Assembly: GCA_020726505.1 (NCBI GenBank)
Contig: JAHLEZ010000028.1
Span: 310,001 to 374,000 of the forward strand
Length of the DNA stretch: 64,000 bases
Source: Leptodontidium sp. MPI-SDFR-AT-0119
Lineage: Eukaryota > Ascomycota > Leotiomycetes > Helotiales > Leptodontidiaceae
Direction: 5' to 3'
The translations under genes and the position numbers were made by a program. The notes beneath the pieces are model-generated. The model ran no database searches, was not told the DNA's origin, and worked only from the letters and a program-made list of their open reading frames with translations. Position 1 is the stretch's first letter, and each line of letters begins with the position of its first letter. This document shows, piece after piece, positions 34,935-45,376 of the stretch.

Positions 34935-36680
34935 ATGTCATACAGTCACATCGGAGCACCTACGGCGTTCAACGGCACACTTCCAAATGGAGGCGACTCG
35001 GGTGTGTTGCCAACTCAGAAATTTTCCGCATCTCGAAGCTGACATCTCTAGCTACGACCAATCTCAATCAATGGTACCAGAGTGGTGATCAGGCGTACAT
35101 TATCATGTGCTCCTGCATGGTACTTGTCATGATTCCTGGCATCGGATTTCTCTACTCTGGTCTCGCACGGAGGAAATCGGCACTCTCCATGATCTGGGCA
35201 GCGTTAGGTTCCTTCTCCATTGTCACCATTCAGTGGTATTTCTGGGGTTACTCATTGGCATTCTCTACGACTGGAACGTCTGGCTTTATCGGAGACTTGG
35301 GACACTTGGGTTTGATGAAGACCCTAGGTAACCCTTCCCCTGGAAGCCCTTTGATCCCAGAACTTCTCTATGCATTCTACCAGGTATGTCTATTATACTA
35401 TACGTACATGATTCGTGTGCTGACAAGGGATATAGATGATGTTCGCTGCTACAACCGGGGCTATCGTTACAGGGGCAATCGCCGAGCGGGGCCGTCTCAT
35501 TCCGATGATGGTGTTTATATTCTGTTGGGCGACACTCGTTTACTGTCCTCTTGCATATTGGGTCTGGAACCCCAATGGATGGGCGTTCAAATATGGCGTG
35601 ATGGATTATGCTGGAGGTAAGTGCAAAGCTTGAAACCGAATTCCCACAGCGTCGCTGACTGGTGATAGGTGGGCCCGTCGAGATTGCCTCGGGATTATCT
35701 GCCTTCGCGTACAGTCTGATGCTGGGAAAGCGACAGCAAAAGATGATGCTAAACTTCCGCCCACACAACGTGTCATTAGTCACTCTTGGGACGGTGCTCC
35801 TTTGGTTTGGGTGGCTTGGGTTTAATGGTGGAAGTGCCTTTGGAGCGAACCTCAGGGCTGTGATGGCGTGCTGGAACTCCTGCCTCACAGCTATGACAGC
35901 TGCTATCACTTGGTGTTTGCTGGATTTCCGACTTGCAAATAAGTGGTCAATGGTCGGCTGGGTATGTCTTCATGGACCCTTGTTACCTAATGTATTACGC
36001 TAGAAACTAACGCTTTGCAGTGCTCAGGAGTTATCTCTGGCCTCGTGGCTGCGACACCCGCCTCTGGTTTTATACCTCCATGGGCTTCCGTGATTCTTGG
36101 CATCACAGTTGGCATCGTGTCCAATTTTGCCACTAAAATCAAATACTGGTGTCACATCGACGATAGCATGGACAATCTAGCAGAACATGGCATCGCCGGC
36201 ATGGTTGGGCTCCTGTTCAACGGTTTCTTTGGCGCAGATTATATCATTGGGCTTGACGGCGTCTCAACCGGTCTCATCAACGGCGGCGGTCTAAACAACA
36301 ACTGGAAACAAGTCTACATCCAGATCGCCTACATTGTGACCTGCTCGGTCTACTGTTTCACGATGTCCGCCACCATTGCATTCCTCATCAACCTCGTTCC
36401 AGGCCTACAACTACGGGCTAGCGAGGAAGCAGAGTTGCTGGGTATGGATGATGACCAGATGGGAGAGTTCGCTTATGATTACGTGGAAGTGAGGAGGGAC
36501 TACCTCGCCTGGACGCCAGCAATCGATGACGCAGGCGTCATTATCGGCATTGATGGAGATTCAAAGATGGCAAATGAGGTTTTGAGACTCAGGCAAGTTT
36601 CCAGCTTTCCCAAGCCGGATGCTTCATGCTTGGTTACCTCGACAAGTGTGATTGAATCAGAGAAGCCAAAGGCAAGGTAG
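34935..36680 (+). CDS. Ammonium transporter (Amt/Mep family, Mep1/3-like)
   Basis: Five exons (34935-35001, 35052-35383, 35436-35616, 35669-35961, 36021-36680) give 510 aa. The N-terminus (NGTLPNGGDS) and the following SGDQAYIIM ... PGIGFLYSGLARRKSAL are diagnostic of plasma-membrane ammonium transporters. Eleven membrane segments are expected. The first pore His of the twin-His motif is Glu here (DYAGGGPVEIASG), while the second is kept (NLAEHGIAGMVG). The Glu form is known from yeast Mep1 and Mep3 and differs from the sensor Mep2. The cytosolic tail is about 80 residues. GATA-type sites upstream fit nitrogen control. The first intron (50 nt) has a GTGTGT donor. Confidence 0.92.
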
Positions 36681-37124
36681 GATATGCATTGAAGGGGAAA
36701 TCTTGTAAGATATTCTTAGTGGCTTCGGAGGACATTCGATTAGGCAGAGATCTCCTACTTTAGTAGTTTGTTTTTGTCCTTCATTTTTCATTACGCAGGC
36801 CGATCTTGGAATTTGGGCAGTAGTGGAGCTGATGTATTGAAACTTGTATTTCCTGGTCGAATATTGATCATCTAGTCAATATCGTATCAGCAGTGTGTTG
36901 TGAGACTGTGGACCTTTTCAAAGGAGTGGATGGGTTCCGAGCCCAGCACGAATCGACTAAAAAACAGCCTAGTAAATTCAAAACTTGAATGACAGTATTC
37001 ATAACTCGTTTCGAAGGAGATCCCAGAGCAAGGCCAGCTTGCAGCCACTAATATGGAAAAGAAAACTCCTCGCAGACCAACTGACCAAACATGGAAGACG
37101 AATACAGTACATAGAAATCGGTCA
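36681..37124. other. Convergent intergenic region
   Basis: 444 bp between the stop codons of the ammonium transporter and the sulfate permease. Only 3'-untranslated-type sequence is seen. Confidence 0.4.
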
Positions 37125-39217
37125 TCAGGCCCGGGCCTCTCTGTAGGTAACAGCCTCCCTGTAGGTAACAGCCTCCTTTGTTCCGAACTCTTCCAAGTCC
37201 GTAGTCCTTCCTCCATTTGCAATGGCCTCTCTAGCGTCGTGATACAACACGACTGTACCAGTGCCCTGTTTCTCATCCCCATCATTCTCTTCGCCACTTC
37301 GAACGAATTTCCACCCAGCTCTCTCGAACTTCCCCAGCAAGTGCTGCTTCAGACCCACAAACCTGAGCTCAACATTTTCGCCTCCGTAGGTCTTCAACTC
37401 AGTCTTCATATCTTTCATAGCCACTATTCCTGTCTCGTCAACGTAAATGACCCCAGACAAATCAACAACCACGACCTGGATTTGTGGAAGGTTGTGCTCC
37501 TCAAGGTGCGACATGCCCGCCTTGCGTCTCAAGAGATCAATGTGCCGAGCCCCAAGCTCGCTCCACATGCGATCCGGGTTCTTGGAAGGCGAAGTAAACT
37601 CAGATGGTGACCCAGCGTTGTAAGTTTGGACTGAATCCAATATTGAAGACTTGGCTCGGGATGCGTTGAGGAAAATTATAGGGTGGTTGAATTTGACGAC
37701 TGCGGTTCCGGCTGGGATGTAGTCGATCCCTCCTTCGCCAGAGGGATAGTACTTGTGGAAATCGTCTGTTGAAACTCCTTTGCCTTTGAGAAATAGTGTC
37801 TGGAGAATGGTACTGAGAACCATGAATCCAGTTGCGAGCTCGATACCCATCTCCGCAGATACAAAGAGTGTCACCCAGAAGGCAATCATGGAAGCGCAAA
37901 AGTCAATGACGGACACCTTCCAGTACCCGAAGAAGACAGAGGGATGAGCAATCATCTGATACACAGCGGTGATAATGACAGCAGCCAGAGTTGCCTTGGG
38001 GATCCAGAATAGTGCTCCGGTCATGACATAGATCGAAATGAGCACAGTGCCAGCCGTGAAGATACCGTACATTGGTGATTTGACTCCGGATTCAGAATTG
38101 ACTGCCGTGCGCGATGCTGCACCACCAACGCCCATCCCACCCATGAAGCTGTTCAGCATGTTCGTAGCCCCCAAAAACGTAAGCTCTTGACTTTGGTCGA
38201 TTGTGTAATTGTTCTTCCGTCCAAAAGTTTTGGCAATGGCAATGTGCTCCAGGGCTGCAGCCAGGAAGACAGCAAGACTGGGTTGGAAGACCTTGCCGAC
38301 TAAGGCAAAATCTGGAGCTTTAGGTGGAAGGAGGCCGGAAGGGATTTTTCCAGTGAGGTCAAACATCGGTTTTTCGATGTCTTTGTTGAGAACATAACTG
38401 ATGACCGTAAAAAGGAGGATAGTGATTGCATTCCTGCCGATGGAGACTATCCAGATAACTTTGCTCTTCTTGCCCCATCTCTGTCCAATGGTCTGCATCA
38501 GAACCAACATGACTATGCCAGAGAAGCCAATGGCGAAGGTAATGGGCTTTGTGGTGGGAAGCTTAGCGAAGATGTCGTGGATTTGATTCTTAGCACCGCT
38601 TCCGATATTTTTCTCGCCAAAGATTGCTGGGACTTGGCCGAGAATAATGGTAATCGCGGCCGCAGATATGAATCCAGTAAGAACTGGATGAGACACCAAC
38701 TCGAGGAGGAATCCAAGCTTTAGGATGCCCAGTATAAGACAGTAAATGCCGACGGAGAAGGAGATTGCAACTGCGATGGCAGTAGCCGAGTATCCTCCTT
38801 CCTTGCCAATGTCTTTGATTATTTGGGCAGTGAGGAGGCCGATGATGGAAGTCGGACCGGTATTCATATCTGCAGAGCCGTTAGCATGTTTAACTCTTTT
38901 GGAAGATTTTGGAAAGGCTTGCCTTTGGACGTTCCCATGAAGAAGTAGAGGACCGAAGGCAGCCAACTCGCTAGCAACCCGTCTTGCAGTGGAATTCCAG
39001 CAATTTTCGCGTAAGCCAAAGCCTGAGGAACTAGAATGACACCGACCGTCAAGCCCGCAATGACATCGTTGATGATCCAGCGCGGAGAATATTTGGGAAG
39101 CCATTGCACCACCGGGACCTTTTGGAGGAGATATCTTCCAGTTGCTCCTGGAAGATTGCTTACGCCATTGCGAACGGCTCGCTTGGCTCGATCCACGTTG
39201 TTGTCTTCGAACTTCAT
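37125..39217 (-). CDS. SulP-family sulfate permease with STAS domain
   Basis: Two exons (39217-38923, 38869-37125) give 679 aa. The N-terminal signature is IAGLTVGVILVPQALAYAKIAG, followed by the NTGPTSIIGLLTAQ region and about ten to twelve membrane segments. A cytosolic STAS domain follows (QVVVVDLSGVIYVDETGIVA; ELRFVGLKQHLLGKFERAG). It imports sulfate with protons at the plasma membrane. The single intron (38870-38922, 53 nt) appears to use a GC donor (AAAG|GCAAGC ... CTGCAG); a GT donor is absent where the family alignment needs the splice. The frame is open upstream to 39235 but through a GTG, so the ATG at 39217 is chosen. The tail carries an exact 18-nt tandem duplication (EAVTYR twice). 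Confidence 0.9.
37141..37176. repeat. 18-bp exact tandem duplication in the sulfate permease tail
   Basis: Two identical 18-nt units (37141-37158 and 37159-37176) encode EAVTYR-EAVTYR just before the stop codon. Being in frame and identical, it looks recent. Confidence 0.9.
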
Positions 39218-40212
39218 GCTGATTTCGGAGATCACCAGGATCTGTGACTTTAACTTCTGGTGTTGAGCTCAGTCAATAAAGTCAAAATGAACTACGATGA
39301 AGCAAAAAGTTGAACGATGAGATAAATGATGGAGGGAGTAGTCGCTATGAGTAAGGTTTCCAACGAGAGCTGAGCAGGAGTGGATGATTCTTCCATCATT
39401 TATAAAAACATCTTGGCAACATGGAACGATTAGAATTAACACCCAGTTTCACCACTGCTAGTAATATTTGCCCCTTTCAATCAACGTTATGATTCGTTAA
39501 GGCAAATTTTCTAGTAACACCTTCATCGACTCCAGATTCATCCATTGCAGTCTGAATGGTCGGCCCCTACACCTGCTAAATTTAGACCATGTACTGAGAA
39601 AGCACGGGACACATTCAGATTTTGTACTCAACCGTGGTAGATCCGGGGGCTCGATCTTTGCAGTTGGTAGATCAAGTTGAGTGATCGGGGGGTGTTTCAT
39701 AGATCTTGCAGGGAACATGATGCCATAAAATCATATTGAAACAATTATTAAGCTCTTCCTGATAACAAACAAGATCTGATCGGCAGGCTGGAAGGGTAAG
39801 ATCCGTAGTCAAGGAACGTCAAGATTTCTTTTCTTGGGCTTAATGGTGTTTTCGGTTCTAGCTCTGAGACCCCTTTCGGATTAGTCGATACACATCAGAC
39901 CAAGTTGACACCCATCTCAGCTTCTGGTTTAGAATGGGACAACGGTCAGATGCAACTCTCAGACAATCTGCAGTCTACAGGATCTGGGGAGAAGGACCGA
40001 ATATTCTAGAGACGTTGAAGGATTGTAATCCTGGTGAAGCGACGTCTAAAATTGGACACCAAGTATTAGTAGGCTGCCCACCGTGGGGGCCTAGGGATCA
40101 GGTAAAACAAAACAAAACACTTGGCTCAAAACGGCCGTAGTTTTCTCATCTCCACTTCCCCTCACCCAGCTTTCGGCATAGTTAGGCCCGGCAGTGATGC
40201 CGCTGCCATAAT
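39218..40212. other. Sulfate permease promoter and gene-free DNA
   Basis: About 1 kb. A TATA-like element (TTTTATAAA read on the minus strand) lies at about 39399-39407, some 185 bp upstream of the sulfate permease ATG. Nothing else is supported. Confidence 0.4.
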
Positions 40213-40369
40213 ACGAAAAGGGGTGGACAGTGGGTCTCGTCCACCCTAGTATTTTGCCTTTACATTCAAGGTAATTATGGAGAAAATTCTAGAATTTCAA
40301 ACTGTTGATTGGACCAATAACCTGCTGCCGTACAAAGGCGGACGAGACCCACTGTCAACCCCCTTTCGT
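40213..40369. mobile_element. 157-bp inverted-repeat element (MITE-like)
   Basis: Two 33-bp arms, 40213-40245 and 40337-40369, are inverted copies with three mismatches and a perfect core GACAGTGGGTCTCGTCC. They enclose 91 bp without coding capacity. Size and form fit a miniature inverted-repeat element or a fold-back remnant. I see no clean target-site duplication, so mobility is inferred only. Confidence 0.55.
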
Positions 40370-40899
40370 CAATGGTCTCGCTTATCTCATCTGGTGTTGT
40401 CAACCAATGCTTGTGATGCTTGATCAAAATCTGCGGGGACGGATGTTTCATGTCACTTCTTCGCTCGCAACGCTACTACGGAAGCTTATTTTGACAGAGT
40501 AGCAGTATATTGCAGCTGTTATCCCGAAAATGCAACCCCGTTCAGCTGAATAGATCGCCAATGACTCGGTCTTCAACGGACATAGTTCGGAATTCGAAAG
40601 ATATTCTATCTGATCATGATCATACAACGAAACGGTTGACCGACCAAAGCCTAGCTGAAAGACCAAAATAGGAATGAGTTGAATCTATGGAGCTAATTGG
40701 CCAGTCGTGATCATAGTATGCCAACAAATCTATTCGAAACTTGCCCTCCCAGTCCTCTTGCAGAAAGTGCACAACTTCATTCGGCAATCTTACAACTCAG
40801 AATTCCGATTGCACCATGACTCGTGCACATCCAGCCCATTCATATTTACCAGGAATACTGGAGAAGGGGGTGCATCGGCAACGACAATCAGGACTCACA
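40370..40899. other. Gene-free DNA
   Basis: About 530 bp between the inverted-repeat element and coding-like debris. No feature is supported. Confidence 0.3.
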
Positions 40900-41322
40900 C
40901 CATGATCCTCCAAGGTTTTTGAACTCGACTTCTTTGCCTAGGACGACGCCCCATGAATTTTCGGCTGCCTCAACCGGCATGTCATTTTCCTTCCAGAAGA
41001 CATTGGCGGTTCCAGACTTGAATTTGTACCTGAAAATTTAACTCAAAGTGTTTCCTTGGAATTTCATCGTCTCCAAGATTCAACGAGTCTCTCTGGACAC
41101 TCCCTCCAGTGCTTCCAAAGCGTCTGTAAGGCAATTTCTCAGCAAGTCTAAACTAACCAAGCGTTCTGAGTTGCTGACCCAAGATTGCTTTCTTTCAGAT
41201 ATATCTAGGTCGAGTACCTCCTCCGTACCCTCATCGACGTTCGCTTCTTCATCATCCATAAGATTCTCCTCCTGCCATCCAGCAGTTTCCTCCCTGCTGT
41301 CGACCATACTTTTCCTCTCCAT
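40900..41322 (-). pseudogene. Coding-like fragments of an unrecognised gene
   Basis: On the minus strand, 41322-41080 is open and reads as an acidic, helical segment (SERLVSLDLLRNCLTDALEA) that stops. After an acceptor-like TTTTCAG, 41029-40900 reads YKFKSGTANVFWKENDMPV ... SWGVVLGKEVEFKNLGG, then breaks. The composition looks like real protein, but I could not chain the pieces into an intact model. Probably a decayed gene; a missed multi-exon gene is the alternative. Confidence 0.3.
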
Positions 41323-43052
41323 TGAGACGAAAAGACATCTGTTAGACGAACTCGAATTTTCGAGCTTTCATGAATGAGAACGTCTCGCTGCTTTCAGGTT
41401 TTGTCGTTCAAATCCGAAAAGAAAACTGTTTTTCGGAATCTATACCTTTCCCGTGCTTCGCTCCTCGAGAGAGTCGATGTTTTCAATGCATGTTTCTGGT
41501 TTGGTAGCTTTAATATTTCCCACTGACATGCACTCACTGTAGGCGCTCTGAATCAGCCTCCGCCATCTCTCCTTTCTTGTCGGCTCAACTTTCGACTTTC
41601 TTCTTCTCTCTCTAGCTTGGTATCGCTCTTCTTAATACATGGAACCCTTCTCCTCTTCTGTAGCCCACGATTTGGCGATTTCTGAGAAGAGGATACCAGA
41701 GATCGTTTATTGTTCAAAGCTCAACCCTGATGAAAGAGTTGTACAGGCATCCATGATCTGTATGAATGCCAATTTTCAGTTTTGTTTGGAATCCTTGGCT
41801 AAAATTTGCTCAGGCTTGCGATTGAAACTTGGGCAAAGGCTTTTTGATTATTGGCTTTCTTGTCTAGATACTTCCTATCTTTGTTGAATTTAAGTCCCTA
41901 CGAGGGCGATTGATACCTGTCGCTAGGCACAAGGACCGTTCGTGAGGGCCCTTCGCGAGGGCCCACAGCTAGACTAAATGTCCAAGCGCCGTGATGCATG
42001 TAGAGACTATGGGGGGCTAAGGCAGTTGATTACTTGGCACATATCACTCAATATAATTTACAAGCCGCTGGAAAAATTGTAGCTATTGCTGCTTCTCGAC
42101 ATCGCAGCTTCCAGCATAGAAGGTATCTCTGCCAAGTCTTTTTTTACCGGCTGGGGAAACGATCATCGCAAAATTCTTAAGTAAAGTCAAAAAGTCATGC
42201 GTGAGAGTCTCACAGTCACGTCAATGATGAACGGTCATGCTACCTACTTCCAAGCCTCTGAGTTCGGCTAGTCCCGTCGCTTAGAGACCAGCCACTATTT
42301 ACATCGGCATGCTTGTGAAAACAGTACCGATGGGTTACACGGTGGATTAACGTCAACTGGAATATATGCCTCGCTGCAGTTTCAAGCACTTAACCCTTTC
42401 TAGATTCCTTGTTCTGGGTTATGAGATTGAAAGTCTACACTGTCATGGTTCTGGAAGCCCTGAGCTTCTATTCGTTGTAATAGACATGGAGGCCCGCTGA
42501 CTTTGCTCACAAATTATCTTCGACAGTGTTTACGAAACCCTTGGAAGGCCGTGATGGTCAGAGTATGACTTCCTTGAAGTTGTGTCGTATAACCATGAGG
42601 GCCCTATGACGCGATTGCCTGGTGAACTTTATTTCTAAATCGGTGCGGAGTTCGCTGCGTAAGACCGCTAATTTCGGAAAAGGAATTGCTACCAATTTTC
42701 GCTGAGCTTCACCTACGGCTTCGGAGTTCGGGGTGATTGTCGACGGAGACGGTGAAGGTTTCTTGATTATTGATGCGTGAAAGCCAAGACAGCGGGGCTG
42801 CTGCCGCAGGCCTCGGTTCAATATCCCACTTTGCGATTTACACTTTAAAAATTCATTGTAAAATGGAAAAGCTCAAGATAATTCATCTTGAGGGCAGGAA
42901 GATTTTGAGCGTACCGTGTTCTTGAACAGACAGAAGGTCTGTGGAATTTAGTTTAGTCGATACCAACTTCCAGCCTTCCACTTCGATCGTTGGTACCCGC
43001 TAGCAGCCTTCAACACAAAAGTGGTGTTCGGTTTACAGAACCCGCTTCCAAC
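41323..43052. other. Gene-poor region upstream of the MFS gene
   Basis: About 1.7 kb with no supported gene. A small feature at about 41944-41968 repeats GAGGGCCC twice. The right end must carry the MFS promoter. Confidence 0.4.
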
Positions 43053-44806
43053 ATGATGTCTTGTGAGTGACCCATGAAGTGAAATCTAGCGAAAATAATT
43101 TCGAATCTGATGATATTAATGCCGTGCAGCAACAGACGTTGAACTTGAAAAAGTAACCGCTGGGCAGCAGCAACATACTTTTATTAGCTCTGCCTCAACA
43201 ATCGATGGGTCGTTAGTACCTGCCGATGGCGAAACACGTCCTGTACAGATTATGAGGTGGGAACAAGGAGATCCCGAGAATCCATACAACTGGTCACTGG
43301 TTTGTAGTCACTGTCTTAAGATGACATTCCGATGTTGTTAACTTCTTGGCAGACACGGAAGCTGGTCATTACAGTTATCGGGATCCTCGTCACAATAAAC
43401 AGTACACTCGGCTCATCACTTCCCAGTAATGAGATCTCCTATATTGCAGACACATTCGGGATTACCGATAAAAATGTCAAAATTCTTCCTATGTCAATTT
43501 ATCTTGTTGGTTATATTTTCGGACCAATTTTATTTGCTCCACTGAGTGAGCTGTATGGGCGTCGTTGGATCACAATTGGTACCTTTTCGGTGTTTACTTT
43601 ATCTACTATGGGTGCCGCCTTAGCGCCAAATTGGAGCTCTCTTCTTGTTTTCCGTTTGCTTGCCGGTATAGGAGCATCAGCTCCAATTTCCGTTGTTGGA
43701 GGAATATATGCCGACATATACGAATCTCCCATTACCAGGGGCAGATCTGTAGCGGTGTTCTTTACGGTTTGAACTCTCCTGAACATGTAACACAACTCCA
43801 GAATATTGATTGGGTACAGACCATTGGATTCGGACCTTTAATGGCTCCTATAATCGCGGGCTGTTCTGCACCCACAATTGGTTGGAGATGGAGCTTTTGG
43901 ATCGCCCTCATTATTGCCGGTGTCAGCTTCCTCGGACTGATCTTCCTCCCCGAGACATACGGCCCTAGGTTGCTTGGGAATCGTGCGAAACGGCTGCGCC
44001 AGCATGGTACCAACCCAAGCATATTCGGTCCGTTGGAGATCGAAAGTCGTGGCTGGCGCGACCTTCTTCAACTAAAGACTCTCCTTCCGCTTCGCATGCT
44101 TTTCACAGAACCAATTGTCACAGTTGTATGCCTGTATCTTGCCATATTGTACGGAATGTTCTACATGTACTTCGGCGCCTACCCGATAATCTTTGAAGGA
44201 ATCTACGGCATGAGTTCTTGTAAATCGGGCGCTATGTTTCTGCCTATAGGAGCCGGGGACTTGGTTGCAATCGCTCTTGGCGCCATGTACGACTTTTACC
44301 ACGATCGAGCTCGGGCAAACGACAAATCTTCTATTCAAGCGGAAGAAGTGTTTAGGCTCCCACCTGCTTGCATCGGGGGGCCCATCACCCTAATTTCGAT
44401 ATTTTGGCTGGGGTGGACTGCTAGGACTGAGGTATCATGGGCAGTCCCATTCGCATCTGGCTTCATATATGGTGTGGGAGCACAACTGATCTTCATTGGG
44501 CTTCTCAACTACTTGGCAGACGCGTACACGATTTATGCTGCAAGTGCTTTCGCTGCTTCGAGCTGTAGTCGAAGCATTTTTGGTGCATTGCTGCCGTTGG
44601 CAGTAACGAAGATGTATGAATCTCTTGGCGTGGCGTGGGCGACATCGACACTTGGCTTCGCTATTCTTCTCATGTCCCTTATGCCCTTTGTACTGATCAA
44701 ATACGGACCATACTTGAGAAGTAGGAGTGCGCTGTGTAGCGAACTGAAGAAGCAAAGAGAGGAAAGAGAAATGGATAGTTCTGTTCAAGAATCGATTGAG
44801 CCATGA
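43053..44806 (+). CDS. MFS transporter (DHA1-type, drug/polyamine-like)
   Basis: Four exons (43053-43062, 43130-43299, 43353-43766, 43820-44806) give 526 aa. The first coding exon is only 10 nt (M-M-S plus one base). The cytosolic N-terminus ends with WEQGDPENPYNWSL, the hallmark before TM1 in fungal DHA1 proteins. Motif A is APLSELYGRRW, motif C-like text is IGFGPLMAPIIAG, and LPETYGPRLL opens the central loop. Twelve membrane segments are expected. It probably exports drugs, polyamines or small metabolites with protons. The last two introns have weak GTTTG donors but restore both frame and family sequence. Confidence 0.87.
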
Positions 44807-45376
44807 TAGTGCCGTCGTTTGGAAGCCACGGGCACAGATATGATTGATATTTGCATCTTGGTACAATGAAGCTTAATGAGTAGTCCTAGGGGACTCGGAA
44901 CTTTCTAGTGCCAGCGAAATTGAGAAGTTGATGTTAACATTCGTTATTCTTGAAAGTCTTTTGTTGGGCGGCGGCTGGGTAACTTCAAAGGGATCACACA
45001 GCATCAAAAAGTGTTAACATCACCAATACTAGCCATTTACGACCTCGCAACAAATATGATTGGTGTGGTTATAGTCCAGGCGTTCGGTTACTTTACCGAC
45101 AAAAGTTCTTGAAGATCACGGACACCGGATTTGGGAGCTACTGTGTTGTTAAACCGTATTGCCCGGTGAGCCCCACAGCCCCAACGAGACCCCTGAACAT
45201 GCAGAATGGGGCAACTCAGCCACGACGACCCCGGGAGGCCCTTCTTTTTAAAAACCAGCCATTCTCCATTCCTTCACTGCATGACAATAATCTGAACTAC
45301 TGCCTGCTGGTATCCTTCATCGAAATCTCAAGTAAGGCCATTGAATTATTGGAGTTCTGACAAAATCGTGGAAAAG
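44807..45376. other. Intergenic region, promoter of second HET gene
   Basis: 570 bp between the MFS stop and the HET start. No distinct promoter element seen. Confidence 0.4.

Noticed and set aside
42558..42821. 87-codon minus-strand frame
   Set aside because: No recognisable motif, no splice partners and no conserved composition.
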